A stretch of DNA of 64,000 nucleotides from Aulostomus chinensis (lineage: Eukaryota; Chordata; Actinopteri; Syngnathiformes; Aulostomidae). Every line of letters starts with the position of its first letter. Position 1 is the first letter of the stretch. Positions 10,597 through 25,929 of this stretch are shown piece after piece. The notes beneath the pieces were generated by a model. The model was not told the origin of the DNA, ran no database searches, and saw only the letters and a list, made by a program, of their open reading frames with translations. The stretch is from NCBI GenBank assembly GCA_037954235.1, contig JBBMOA010000001.1:16815480-16879479 (forward strand). Direction: 5' to 3'. The position numbers and the translations under genes were made by a program.

Positions 10597-13354
10597 AGTT
10601 TCAACTCTTACTACATTTCTGTAAGCATCATTTTGAGTTTATTAGCAACTATCACTACATTACTGTCAGCATCATTTTGGGATCTTCAGCAATTCTTACT
10701 ACATCACTGTCAGCATCATTTTGAGTTTATTATCAATTCTTACTACATCACTGTCAGCATCATTTTTGAATTCATTAACAATTCTTCCTACATAACTGTA
10801 GCATTATTTTGAGGTTTTTAGCAGCTCTTACTAGATTACTGTTAGCATCATTTTGAGGTTATTCGAAAATTTCACTCCATGACTGTTAGCATCATTTTGA
10901 GTTCATTAGCAATTCTTACTACATCACTGTAGCATTATTTTGAGGTCATTAGCAACTCTTACTACATGACTCTCAGCATCATTTTTAGGTTACTCGCAAC
11001 TTTCACTACATTACTGTTAGCATCATTTTGAGTTCATTAGCAATTATTACTACATCACTGTCATATCATTTTAGATCATAACCAATTCTTCTGACATCAC
11101 TATAGCATTATTTTGAGGTTCGTAGCAACTCTTACGACATGACTGTCAGCATCACTTTGAGGTTGTTCGAAACACTTACTACATCACTGTCGCATCATTT
11201 TGAGATCATGAGCAATTCTTCTGACATCACTGTCCCATCAGTTTGAGATCATTACCAATTCTTCCGACATCACTGTCGCAATATTTTGAGGTTCGTAGCA
11301 ACTTTTACTCCATTAATGTCGCATTATTTTTAGGTTCGTAGCAACACTTAGTACATGACTGTCAGCATCACTTTGAGGTTATTCGAAACATTCACTCCAT
11401 TACTGCTAGCATCATTTTGTGTTCATTAGCAATTCTTACTAAATCACTGTCGCATCATTTTGAGATCTTTAGCAATTCTTCTGACATCACTGTCGCATTA
11501 TTTTGAGGTTCGTAGCAACTCTTACTACATGACTGTCACCATCACTTTGAGGTTATTCGAAACACTTACTACATTACTGCAAGCATCACTGAGTTGATTA
11601 GCAACTATCACTAGATTACTGTTAGCATCATTTTGAGTTCATTAGCAATTCTTACTACATCACTGTCGCATCATTTTGAGATCATTAGCAATTCTTCCGA
11701 CATCACTGTCGCATTATTTTGAGGTTCGTAGCAACTTTTACTACATTACTGTCGCATTATTTTGAGGTTCGTAGCAACTGTTTGTACATGACTGTCAGCA
11801 TCACTTTGAGGTTATTCGAAACGTTCACTCCATTACTGTTAGCATCATTTTGAGTTCATTAGCAATTCTTACTACATCACCGTCGCATCATTTTGATATC
11901 ATTAGCAAGTCTTCCGAAATCCCTTACGCATTATTTTTAGGTTCGTAGCAACTTTTACTACATTACTGTTGCATTATTTAAAGGTTCGTAGCAACTCTTA
12001 CTACATTACTGTCAGTATCACTTTGAGTTTATTAGCAACTATCACTACATTACTGTTAGCATCATTTTGAGTTTATTAGCAATTCATAGACATCACTGTA
12101 GCATTAAATTGAGGTTAGTAGCAACTCTTACTACATGACTGTCAGCATCACTTTGAGTTAATTAGCAACTATCACTACATTACTGTGAGCATCATTTTGA
12201 GTTCATTAGCAATTCTTCCGACATCACTGTCGCAATATTTTGAGGTTCGTAGCAACACTTACTACATGACTGTCAGCATCACTTTGAGGTTATTCGAAAC
12301 TTTCACTCCATTACTTTTAGCATCATTTTTTGTTCATCAGCAATTCTTACTACATCACTGTCACATCATTTTGAGGTTCGTAGCAACTCTTTCTACATTA
12401 CTGTGGCATTATTTTGAGGTTCGTAGCAACACTTACTACATGACTGTCAGCATCACTTTGAGGTTATTCGAAAGTTTCACTACATTACTGTTAGCATCGT
12501 TTGAGTTCATTAGCAATTCTTCCGACATCACTGTCGCAATATTTTCAGGTTCGTAGCAACTCTTACTACATTATTGTTGCATTATTTTAAGGTTCGTAGC
12601 AACTCTTAATACATTACTGTCATCATCACTTTGAGTTGATTAGCAACTATCACTACATTACTGTTAGTATCATCTTGAGTTCATTGGCAATTCTTCTGAC
12701 ATCACTGTCCCAATATTTTGAGGTTCGTAGCAACTTTTACTACATTACTGTCGCATTATTTTGAGGTTCGTAGCAACTGTTTGTACATGACTGTCAGCAT
12801 CACTTTGAGGTTATTCGAAACGTTCACTCCATTACTGTTAGCATCATTTTGAGTTCATTAGCAATTCTTCCTAAATCACTGTCGCATCTTTTTGAGATCT
12901 TTAGCTATTCTACTGACATCACTGTCGCATTATTTTGAGGTTCGTAGCAACTCTTACTACATGACCATCAGCATCATTATGAGGTTATTCGAAACTTTCA
13001 CTCCATTACTGTTAGCATCATTTTGAGTTCATTAGCAATTCTTACTACATCACTGTCGCATCATTTTGACATCATTAGCAAGTCTTCCGAAATCCCTTAC
13101 GCATTATTTTTAGGTTCGTAGCAACTTTTACTACATTACTGTTGCATTATTTAAAGGTTCGTAGCAACTCTTACTACATTACTGTCAGTATCACTTTGAG
13201 TTTATGAGCAACTATCACTACATTACTGTTAGCATCATTTTGAGTTTATTAGCAATTCATAGACATCACTGTAGCATTAAATTGAGGTTAGTAGCAACTC
13301 TTACTACATGACTGTCAGCATCACTTTGAGTTAATTAGCAACTATCACTACATT

Positions 13355-16300
13355 ACTGTTAGCATCACTTTGAGGTTGTTCGAAACTCTTACTAAATGAC
13401 TGTCAGCATCACTTTGAAGTTGTTCGAAACACTTACTACATGACTGTCAGTATCACTTTGAGGTTGTTCGAAACTCTTACTACATTACTGTAAGCATCAC
13501 TGAGTTTATTAGCAACTATCACTACATTACTGTTAGCATCATCTTGAGTTCATTGGCAATTCTTACGACATCACTGTCGCATTATTTTGAGATCATTAGC
13601 TATTCTTCTGACATCACTGTCGCATTTTTTTGAGGTTCGTAGCAACTATTACTACATTATTGTCAGCATCACTTTAAGGTTGTTAGAAACGTTCACTCCA
13701 TTACTGTTAGCATCATTTTGAGTTCATTAGCAATTCTTACTAAATCAATGTCGCATCATTTTGAGATCTTTAGCAATTCATCTGACATCTCTGACGCAAT
13801 ATTTTGAGGTTCGTAGCAACTTTTACTACATTACTGTCGCATTATTTTGAGGTTCGTAGCAACTCTTACTACATGACCGTCAGCATCACTTTGAGGTTAT
13901 TCGAAACTTTCACTCCATTACTGTTAGCATCATTTTGAGTTCATTAGCAATTCTTCCGACATCACTGTCGCATTATTTTGAGGTTCGTAGAAACTCTTCC
14001 TACATGACTGTCAGCATCACTTTGAGGTTATTTGAAACGTTCACTCCATTACTGTTAGCATCATTTTGAGATCATTAGCAATTCTTACTAAATCACTGTC
14101 GCATCATTTTGAGATCTTTAGCAATTCTTCCGACATCACTGTCGCATTATTTTGAGGTTCGTAGCAACTCTTACTACATGACTGTCAGCATCACTTTGAG
14201 GTTCTTCGAAACACTTACTACATTACTGTAAGCATTACTGACTTGATTAGCAACTATCACTACATTACTGTTAGCATCATTTTGAATTCATTAGCAATTC
14301 TTCCGACATCACTGTCGCAATATTTTGAGGTTCGTAGCAACTTTTACTATATAACTGTCGCATTATTTTGAGGTTCGTAGCAACTCTTAGTACATGACTG
14401 TCAGCATCACTTTGAGGTTATTCGAAATATTCACTCCATTACTGTTAGCATCATTTTGAGTTCATTAGCAATTCTTACTAAATCAATGTCGCATCATTTT
14501 GAGATCTTTAGCAATTCATCTGACATCTCTGTCGCAATATTTTGAGGTTCGTAGCAACTTTTTCTACATTACTGTCGCATTATTTTGAGGTTCGTAGCAA
14601 CTCTTACTACATGACCGTCAGCATAACTTTGAGGTTATTCGAAACTTTCACTCCATTACTGTTAGCATCATTTTGAGTTCATTAGCAATTCTTCCGACAT
14701 CACTGTCGCATCATTTTGAGATCATTAGCAATTCTTCCGACATCACTGTCGCATCATTTTGAGGTTCGTAGCAACTCTTACTACATTATTGTTGCATTAT
14801 TTTAAGGTTCGTAGCAACTCTTACTACATTACTGTCATCATCACTTTGAGTTTATTAGCAACTATCACTACATTACTGTTAGCATCACTTTGAGGTTGTT
14901 CGAAACTCTTACTACTTGACTGTCAGCATCACTTTGAAGTTGTTCGAAACACTTACTACATGACTGTCAGCATCACTTTGAGGTTGTTCGAAACTCTTAC
15001 TACATTACTGTAAGCATCACTGAGTCTATTAGCAACTATCACTACATTACTGTTAGCATCATCTTGAGTTCATTGGCAATTCTTACGACATCACTGTCGC
15101 ATGATTTTGAGATCATTAGCTATTCTTCTGACATCACTGTCGCATTTTTTTGAGGTTCGTAGCAACTATTACTACATTACTGTCAGCATCACTTTGAGGT
15201 TATTTGAAACGTTCACTCCATTACTGTTAGCATCATTTTGAGTTCATTAGCAATTCTTACTAAATCAATGTCGCATCATTTTGAGATCTTTAGCAATTCA
15301 TCTGACATCACTGTCGCAATATTTTGAGGTTCGTAGCAACTTTTTCTACATTACTGTCGCATTATTTTGAGGTTCATAGCAACTCTTACTACATGACCTT
15401 CAGCATCACTTTGAGGTTATTCGAAACTTTCACTCCATTACTGTTAGCATCATTTTGAGTTCATTAGCAATTCTTCCGACATCACTGTCGCATTATTTTG
15501 AGGTTCGTAGAAACTCTTACTACATGACTGTCAGCATCACTTTGAGGTTATTCGAAACTTTCACTCCATCACTGTTAGGATCATTTTGAGTTCATTAGCA
15601 ATTGTTACTAAATCACTGTCGCATCATTTTGAGATCATTAGCAATTCTTCCGACATCACTGTCGCATTATTTTGAGGTTCGTAGAAACTCTTACTACATG
15701 AGGTTGAGGTTATTTGAAACGTTCACTCCATTACTATTAGCATCATTTTGAGTTCATTAGCAATTCTTACGACATCACTGTCGCTTCATTTTGAGATCAT
15801 TAGCAATTCTTCCGACATCACTGTCGCATTATTTTGAGGTTCGTAGAAACTCTTACTACATGAGGTTGAGGTTATTTGAAACGTTCACTCCATTACTATT
15901 AGCATCATTTTGAGTTCATTAGCAATTCTTACGACATCACTGTCGCTTCATTTTGAGATCATTAGCAATTCTTCCGACATCACTGTCGCATTATTTTGAG
16001 GTTCGTAGAAACTCTTACTGCATGACTTTCAGCATCACTTTGAGGTTGTTCGAAACACTTAGTACATTACTGTAAGCATCACGGAGTTGATTAGCAACTA
16101 TCACTACATTACTGTTAGCATCATTTTGAGTTCATTAGCAATTCTTCCGACATCACTGTCGCAATATTTTGAGGTTCGTATTAACTCTTACTACATGACT
16201 GTCAGCATCACTTTGAGGTTATTCGAAACTTTCACTCCATGAATGTTAGCATAATTTGAGTTCATTAGCAATTCTTACTAAATCACAGTCGCATCATTTT

Positions 16301-16610
16301 GAGATCATTAGCAATTCTTCTGACATCACTGTCACATTATTTTGAGGTTCGGAGCAACTTTTACTACATCACTGTCGCATTATTTTGAGGTTCATAGCAA
16401 CTCTTACTACATGACTGTCAGCATCACTTTGAGGTTGTTCGAAACACTTACTACATTACTGTAAGCATCACTGAGTTGATTAGCAACTATCACTACATTA
16501 CTGTTAGCATCATCTTGAGTTCATTAAAAATTCCTCCGACCTCACTGTCGAAATATTTTGAGGTTCGTAGCAACTTTTACTACATTACTGTCGCATTATT
16601 TTGAGGTTCG
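13355..16610 (+). repeat. satellite superblock, copy 1
   Basis: Section 13355-14608 matches 19202-20455 at a constant offset of 5847. Section 14775-15862 matches from 20448 at offset 5673, and section 15863-16610 at offset 5511. The offset falls by 174 bp (one four-monomer unit) and then by 162 bp. The 162-bp step is a tandem duplication present only in this copy (15701-15862 and 15863-16024). Confidence 0.85.
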
Positions 16611-18556
16611 TAGCAACTCTTAGTACATGACTGTCAGCATCACTTTGAGGTTATTCGAAACGTTCACTCCATTACTGTTCAAATCATTTTGAGATCATTA
16701 CCAATTCTTCTGACATCACTGTCGCATTATTTTGAGGTTCGTAGCAACTTAAATACATGACTGTCGCATTATTTTGAGGTTTGTAGCAACACTTACGACA
16801 TGACTTTCAGCATCACTTTGAGGTTATTCGAAAGTTTCACTCCATTACATTTAGCATCATTTTGAGTTCATTACCGATTCTTACTTCATCACTGTCGCAT
16901 TATTTTGAGGTTCGTAGCAACTCTTGCTACATGTCTGTCAGCATCACTTTGAGGTTATTCGAAACACTTACTACATTACTGCAAGCATCACTGAGTTGAT
17001 TAGCAACTATCACTACATTACTGTTAGCATCATTTTAAGTTCATTAGCAATTCTTCCGACATCACTGTCGCAATATTACTGTCGCATTATTTTGAGGTTC
17101 GTAGCAACTCTTCGTACATGACTGTCAGCATCACTTTGAGGTTATTCAAAGTTTCACTCAATTACTTTTAGCATCATTTTGAGTTCATTAGCAATTCTTA
17201 CTACATCACTGTCGCATCAGTTTGAGATTATTAGCAATTCTTCCGACATCACTGTCGCAATATTTTAAGGTTCGTAGCAACTCTTACTACATTACTGTCA
17301 GCATCACTTTGAGTTTATTAGCAACTATCACTACATTACTGTTCGCATCATTTTGCGTTGTTGAGCAATTCTCACGACATCACCGTAGCATTAAATTGAG
17401 TTCATTAGCAACTCTTACTAAATGACTGTCAGCATGACTTTGAGGTTGTTCGAAACTCTTACTACATTAATGTAAGCATCACTGAGTTTCTTAGCTACTA
17501 TCACTGCATTACTGTTAGCATCATTTTAAGTTCATTAGCAATTCTTCCGACATCACTTTTGCAATATTTTGAGGTTCGTAGCAACACTTACTACATGACT
17601 GTCAGCATCACTTTGAGGTTATTCGAAACTTTCACTCCATTACTGTTAGCATCATTTTGAGTTCATTAGCAATTCTTACTACATCACTGTCGCATCAGTT
17701 TGAGATCATTAACAATTCTTTTGACATCACTGTCGCATTATTTTGAGGTTCGAAGCAACTCTTACTACATTACTGTCAGCATCACTTTGAGTTCATTAGC
17801 AACTATCACTGCATTACTTTTAGCATCATTTTGAGGTTAGAAGCAACTCTCACTACATGACTGTCAGCATCACTTTAAGTTTATTAGCAACTATCCCTAC
17901 ATTACTGTTACCATCATTTTGAGTTCATGAGCAATTCTCACGACATCACTGCAGCATTGAATTGAGTTCATTAGCAACTCTTACTAAATGACTGTCAGCA
18001 TCACTTTGAGGTTGTTCGAAACTCTTACTACATTACTCTAAGCATCACTGAGTTGATTAGCAACTATCACTACATTACTGTTAGCATCATTTTGAGTTCA
18101 TTAGCAATTCTTCCGACATCACTGTCGCAATATTTTGAGGTTCGTAGCAACTTTTACTACATTACTGTCGCATTATTTTGAGGTTCGTACCAACTCTTAG
18201 TACATGACTGTCAGCATCACTTTGAGGTTTTTCGAAACTTTCACTCCATTACTGTTAGCATCATTTTGAGTTCATTAGCAATTCTTACTACATCACTGTC
18301 ACATCATTTTGAGATCATTCGCAATTCTTCCGACATCACTGTCGCATCATTTTGAGGTTCGTAGCAACTCTAAGTACAAGACTGTCAGCATCACTTTGAG
18401 GTTATTCGAAACAGTTACATCACTGTAAGCATCACTGAGTTGATTAGCAACTATCACTACATTACTGTTAGCATCATTTTGAGTTCATTAGCAATTCTTC
18501 CGACATCACTGTCGCAATATTTTGAGGTTCGTAGCAACTTTTACTACATTACTGTC

Positions 18557-21500
18557 GCATTATTTTGAGGTTCGTAGCAACTCTTACTACATGACTGTCA
18601 GCATCACTTTGAGGTTATTCGAAACTTTCACTCCATTACTGTTAGCATCATTTTGAGTTCATTAGCAATTCTTACTACATCACTGTCGCATCATTTTGAG
18701 ATCTTTAGCAATTCTTCTTACATCACTGTCGCATTATTTTGAGGTTCGTAGCAACTCTTACTACATGACTGTCAGCATCACTTTGAGGTTCTTCGAAACA
18801 CTTACTACATTACTGTAAGCATTACTGACTTGATTAGCAACTATCACTACATTACTGTTAGCATCATTTTGAATTCTTTTGCAATTCTTCCGACATCACT
18901 GTCGCAATATTTTTAGGTTCGTAGCAACTTTTACTACATAACTGTCGCATTATTTTGAGGTTCGTAGCAACTCTTAGTACATGACTGACAGCATCACTTT
19001 GAGGTTATTCGAAACTTTCACTCCATTACTGTTAGCATCATTTTGAGTTCATTAGCAATTCTTACTACATCACTGTCAAATCATTTTGAGATCATTAGCA
19101 ATTCTTACTACATCACTGTCGCATCATGTTGAGGTTCGTAGCAACTCTTACTACATTACTGTCATCATCACTTTGAGTTTATTAGCAACTATCACTTCAT
19201 TACTGTTAGCATCACTTTGAGGTTGTTCGAAACTCTTACTAAATGACTGTCAACATCACTTTGAAGTTGTTCGAAACACTTACTACATGACTGTCAGTAT
19301 CACTTTGAGGTTGTTCGAAACTCTTACTACATTACTGTAAGCATCACTGAGTTTATTAGCAACTATCACTACATTACTGTTAGCATCATCTTGAGTTCAT
19401 TGGCAATTCTTACGACATCACTGTCGCATTATTTTGAGATCATTAGCTATTCTTCTGACATCACTGTCGCATTTTTTTGAGGTTCGTAGCAACTATTACT
19501 ACATTACTGTCAGCATCACTTTAAGGTTGTTAGAAACGTTCACTCCATTACTGTTAGCATCATTTTGAGTTCATTAGCAATTCTTACTAAATCAATGTCG
19601 CATCATTTTGAGATCTTTAGCAATTCATCTGACATCTCTGTCGCAATATTTTGAGGTTCGTAGCAACTTTTACTACATTACTGTCGCATTATTTTGAGGT
19701 TCGTAGCAACTCTTACTACATGACCGTCAGCATCACTTTGAGGTTATTCGAAACTTTCACTCCATTACTGTTAGCATCATTTTGAGTTCATTAGCAATTC
19801 TTCCGACATCACTGTCGCATTATTTTGAGGTTCGTAGAAACTCTTCCTACATGACTGTCAGCATCACTTTGAGGTTATTTGAAACGTTCACTCCATTACT
19901 GTTAGCATCATTTTGAGATCATTAGCAATTCTTACTAAATCACTGTCGCATCATTTTGAGATCTTTAGCAATTCTTCCGACATCACTGTCGCATTATTTT
20001 GAGGTTCGTAGCAACTCTTACTACATGACTGTCAGCATCACTTTGAGGTTCTTCGAAACACTTACTACATTACTGTAAGCATTACTGACTTGATTAGCAA
20101 CTATCACTACATTACTGTTAGCATCATTTTGAATTCATTAGCAATTCTTCCGACATCACTGTCGCAATATTTTGAGGTTCGTAGCAACTTTTACTATATA
20201 ACTGTCGCATTATTTTGAGGTTCGTAGCAACTCTTAGTACATGACTGTCAGCATCACTTTGAGGTTATTCGAAACATTCACTCCATTACTGTTAGCATCA
20301 TTTTGAGTTCATTAGCAATTCTTACTAAATCAATGTCGCATCATTTTGAGATCTTTAGCAATTCATCTGACATCTCTGTCGCAATATTTTGAGGTTCGTA
20401 GCAACTTTTTCTACATTACTGTCGCATTATTTTGAGGTTCGTAGCAACTCTTACTACATTATTGTTGCATTATTTTAAGGTTCGTAGCAACTCTTACTAC
20501 ATTACTGTCATCATCACTTTGAGTTTATTAGCAACTATCACTACATTACTGTTAGCATCACTTTGAGGTTGTTCGAAACTCTTACTACTTGACTGTCAGC
20601 ATCACTTTGAAGTTGTTCGAAACACTTACTACATGACTGTCAGCATCACTTTGAGGTTGTTCGAAACTCTTACTACATTACTGTAAGCATCACTGAGTCT
20701 ATTAGCAACTATCACTACATTACTGTTAGCATCATCTTGAGTTCATTGGCAATTCTTACGACATCACTGTCGCATGATTTTGAGATCATTAGCTATTCTT
20801 CTGACATCACTGTCGCATTTTTTTGAGGTTCGTAGCAACTATTACTACATTACTGTCAGCATCACTTTGAGGTTATTTGAAACGTTCACTCCATTACTGT
20901 TAGCATCATTTTGAGTTCATTAGCAATTCTTACTAAATCAATGTCGCATCATTTTGAGATCTTTAGCAATTCATCTGACATCACTGTCGCAATATTTTGA
21001 GGTTCGTAGCAACTTTTTCTACATTACTGTCGCATTATTTTGAGGTTCATAGCAACTCTTACTACATGACCTTCAGCATCACTTTGAGGTTATTCGAAAC
21101 TTTCACTCCATTACTGTTAGCATCATTTTGAGTTCATTAGCAATTCTTCCGACATCACTGTCGCATTATTTTGAGGTTCGTAGAAACTCTTACTACATGA
21201 CTGTCAGCATCACTTTGAGGTTATTCGAAACTTTCACTCCATCACTGTTAGGATCATTTTGAGTTCATTAGCAATTGTTACTAAATCACTGTCGCATCAT
21301 TTTGAGATCATTAGCAATTCTTCCGACATCACTGTCGCATTATTTTGAGGTTCGTAGAAACTCTTACTACATGAGGTTGAGGTTATTTGAAACGTTCACT
21401 CCATTACTATTAGCATCATTTTGAGTTCATTAGCAATTCTTACGACATCACTGTCGCTTCATTTTGAGATCATTAGCAATTCTTCCGACATCACTGTCGC

Positions 21501-22277
21501 ATTATTTTGAGGTTCGTAGAAACTCTTACTGCATGACTTTCAGCATCACTTTGAGGTTGTTCGAAACACTTAGTACATTACTGTAAGCATCACTGAGTTG
21601 ATTAGCAACTATCACTACATTACTGTTAGCATCATTTTGAGTTCATTAGCAATTCTTCCGACATCACTGTCGCAATATTTTGAGGTTCGTATTAACTCTT
21701 ACTACATGACTGTCAGCATCACTTTGAGGTTATTCGAAACTTTCACTCCATGAATGTTAGCATAATTTGAGTTCATTAGCAATTCTTACTAAATCACAGT
21801 CGCATCATTTTGAGATCATTAGCAATTCTTCTGACATCACTGTTGCATTATTTTGAGGTTCGTAGCAACTCTTACTACATCACTGTAGCATTATTTTGAG
21901 GTTCATAGCAACTCTTACTACATGACTGTCAGCATCACTTTGAGGTTGTTCGAAACACTTACTACATTACTGTAAGCATCACTGAGTTGATTAGCAACTA
22001 TCACTACATTACTGTTAGCATCATCTTGAGTTCATTAAAAATTCCTCCGACCTCACTGTCGAAATATTTTGAGGTTCGTAGCAACTTTTACTACATTACT
22101 GTCGCATTATTTTGAGGTTCGTTGCAACTCTTACGACATGACTGTCAGCATCACTTTGAGGTTATTTGAAACGTTCACTCCATTACTGTACGCATCATTT
22201 TGAGTTCATTAGCAATTCTTACTACGTAACTGTCGCATCATTTTGAGATCATTAGCAATTCTTCCGACATCACTGTT
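18557..22277 (+). repeat. satellite superblock, copy 2 (3721-bp unit)
   Basis: Landmarks recur at a constant offset of 3721 in the adjoining block: agatctttagc at 18697 and its variant at 22418; agcatcactttgaggttgtt at 19208 and 22929; tggcaattct at 19401 and 23122. Copies 2 and 3 are therefore a direct tandem duplication of 3721 bp with very few mismatches. Confidence 0.88.
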
Positions 22278-25200
22278 GCATTATTTTGAGGTTCGTAGCA
22301 ACTCTTACTACATGACTGTCAGCATCACTTTGAGGTTATTCGAAACTTTCACTCCATTACTGTTAGCATCATTTTGAGTTCATTAGCAATTCTTACTACA
22401 TCACTGTCGCATCATTTTGAGATCTATAGCAATTCTTCTTACATCACTGTCGCATTATTTTGAGGTTCGTAGCAACTCTTACTACATGACTGTCAGCATC
22501 ACTTTGAGGTTCTTCGAAACACTTACTACATTACTGTAAGCATTACTGACTTGATTAGCAACTATCACTACATTACTGTTAGCATCATTTTGAATTCTTT
22601 TGCAATTCTTCCGACATCACTGTCGCAATATTTTTAGGTTCGTAGCAACTTTTACTACATAACTGTCGCATTATTTTGAGGTTCGTAGCAACTCTTAGTA
22701 CATGACTGACAGCATCACTTTGAGGTTATTCGAAACTTTCACTCCATTACTGTTAGCATCATTTTGAGTTCATTAGCAATTCTTACTACATCACTGTCAA
22801 ATCATTTTGAGATCATTAGCAATTCTTACTACATCACTGTCGCATCATGTTGAGGTTCGTAGCAACTCTTACTACATTACTGTCATCATCACTTTGAGTT
22901 TATTAGCAACTATCACTTCATTACTGTTAGCATCACTTTGAGGTTGTTCGAAACTCTTACTAAATGACTGTCAACATCACTTTGAAGTTGTTCGAAACAC
23001 TTACTACATGACTGTCAGTATCACTTTGAGGTTGTTCGAAACTCTTACTACATTACTGTAAGCATCACTGAGTTTATTAGCAACTATCACTACATTACTG
23101 TTAGCATCATCTTGAGTTCATTGGCAATTCTTACGACATCACTGTCGCATTATTTTGAGATCATTAGCTATTCTTCTGACATCACTGTCGCATTTTTTTG
23201 AGGTTCGTAGCAACTATTACTACATTACTGTCAGCATCACTTTAAGGTTGTTAGAAACGTTCACTCCATTACTGTTAGCATCATTTTGAGTTCATTAGCA
23301 ATTCTTACTAAATCAATGTCGCATCATTTTGAGATCTTTAGCAATTCATCTGACATCTCTGTCGCAATATTTTGAGGTTCGTAGCAACTTTTACTACATT
23401 ACTGTCGCATTATTTTGAGGTTCGTAGCAACTCTTACTACATGACCGTCAGCATCACTTTGAGGTTATTCGAAACTTTCACTCCATTACTGTTAGCATCA
23501 TTTTGAGTTCATTAGCAATTCTTCCGACATCACTGTCGCATTATTTTGAGGTTCGTAGAAACTCTTCCTACATGACTGTCAGCATCACTTTGAGGTTATT
23601 TGAAACGTTCACTCCATTACTGTTAGCATCATTTTGAGATCATTAGCAATTCTTACTAAATCACTGTCGCATCATTTTGAGATCTTTAGCAATTCTTCCG
23701 ACATCACTGTCGCATTATTTTGAGGTTCGTAGCAACTCTTACTACATGACTGTCAGCATCACTTTGAGGTTCTTCGAAACACTTACTACATTACTGTAAG
23801 CATTACTGACTTGATTAGCAACTATCACTACATTACTGTTAGCATCATTTTGAATTCATTAGCAATTCTTCCGACATCACTGTCGCAATATTTTGAGGTT
23901 CGTAGCAACTTTTACTATATAACTGTCGCATTATTTTGAGGTTCGTAGCAACTCTTAGTACATGACTGTCAGCATCACTTTGAGGTTATTCGAAACATTC
24001 ACTCCATTACTGTTAGCATCATTTTGAGTTCATTGGCAATTCTTACGACATCACTGTCGCATGATTTTGAGATCATTAGCTATTCTTCTGACATCACTGT
24101 CGCATTTTTTTGAGGTTCGTAGCAACTATTACTACATTACTGTCAGCATCACTTTGAGGTTATTTGAAACGTTCACTCCATTACTGTTAGCATCATTTTG
24201 AGTTCATTAGCAATTCTTACTAAATCAATGTCGCATCATTTTGAGATCTTTAGCAATTCATCTGACATCACTGTCGCAATATTTTGAGGTTCGTAGCAAC
24301 TTTTTCTACATTACTGTCGCATTATTTTGAGGTTCATAGCAACTCTTACTACATGACCTTCAGCATCACTTTGAGGTTATTCGAAACTTTCACTCCATTA
24401 CTGTTAGCATCATTTTGAGTTCATTAGCAATTCTTCCGACATCACTGTCGCATTATTTTGAGGTTCGTAGAAACTCTTACTACATGACTGTCAGCATCAC
24501 TTTGAGGTTATTCGAAACTTTCACTCCATCACTGTTAGGATCATTTTGAGTTCATTAGCAATTGTTACTAAATCACTGTCGCATCATTTTGAGATCATTA
24601 GCAATTCTTCCGACATCACTGTCGCATTATTTTGAGGTTCGTAGAAACTCTTACTACATGAGGTTGAGGTTATTTGAAACGTTCACTCCATTACTATTAG
24701 CATCATTTTGAGTTCATTAGCAATTCTTACGACATCACTGTCGCTTCATTTTGAGATCATTAGCAATTCTTCCGACATCACTGTCGCATTATTTTGAGGT
24801 TCGTAGAAACTCTTACTGCATGACTTTCAGCATCACTTTGAGGTTGTTCGAAACACTTAGTACATTACTGTAAGCATCACTGAGTTGATTAGCAACTATC
24901 ACTACATTACTGTTAGCATCATTTTGAGTTCATTAGCAATTCTTCCGACATCACTGTCGCAATATTTTGAGGTTCGTATTAACTCTTACTACATGACTGT
25001 CAGCATCACTTTGAGGTTATTCGAAACTTTCACTCCATGAATGTTAGCATAATTTGAGTTCATTAGCAATTCTTACTAAATCACAGTCGCATCATTTTGA
25101 GATCATTAGCAATTCTTCTGACATCACTGTTGCATTATTTTGAGGTTCGTAGCAACTCTTACTACATCACTGTAGCATTATTTTGAGGTTCATAGCAACT

Positions 25201-25585
25201 CTTACTACATGACTGTCAGCATCACTTTGAGGTTGTTCGAAACACTTACTACATTACTGTAAGCATCACTGAGTTGATTAGCAACTATCACTACATTACT
25301 GTTAGCATCATCTTGAGTTCATTAAAAATTCCTCCGACCTCACTGTCGAAATATTTTGAGGTTCGTAGCAACTTTTACTACATTACTGTCGCATTATTTT
25401 GAGGTTCGTTGCAACTCTTACGACATGACTGTCAGCATCACTTTGAGGTTATTTGAAACGTTCACTCCATTACTGTACGCATCATTTTGAGTTCATTAGC
25501 AATTCTTACTACGTAACTGTCGCATCATTTTGAGATCATTAGCAATTCTTCCGACATCACTGTTGCATTATTTTGAGGTTCGTAG
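22278..25585 (+). repeat. satellite superblock, copy 3, internally shortened by 434 bp
   Basis: Follows copy 2 at offset 3721 up to about 24032, then at offset 3287 to about 25585. Sequence corresponding to 20311-20744 is missing: 434 bp, close to ten monomers. The switch joins equivalent positions inside a monomer, as expected for unequal exchange between aligned monomers. Confidence 0.85.
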
Positions 25586-25929
25586 AAACTCTTACTACAT
25601 GACTGTCAATATCACTTTGAGGTTATTTGAAACGTTCACTCCATTACTGTTAGCATCATTATGAGTTCATTAGCAATTCTTACGACATCACTGTCGCATC
25701 ATTTTGAGATCTTTAGCAATTCATCTGACATCACTGTCGCAATATTTTGAGGTTCGTAGCAACTTTTTCTACATTACTGTCGCATTATTTTGAGGTTCAT
25801 AGCAACTCTTACTACATGACCTTCAGCATCACTTTGAGGTTATTCGAAACTTTCACTCCATTACTGTCACATCATTTTGAGATCATTAGCAATTCTTCCG
25901 ACATCACTGTCGCATTATTTTGAGGTTCG

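Noticed and set aside
12185..12556. ORFs of 65-123 codons within the satellite (also 2624, 16924, 17222, 29215, 31015, 31601, 31862, 32903)
   Set aside because: They translate tandem monomers that happen to lack stops in one frame. The 43-bp period shifts frame every unit, there is no start context, and copies of the same monomers elsewhere are closed.
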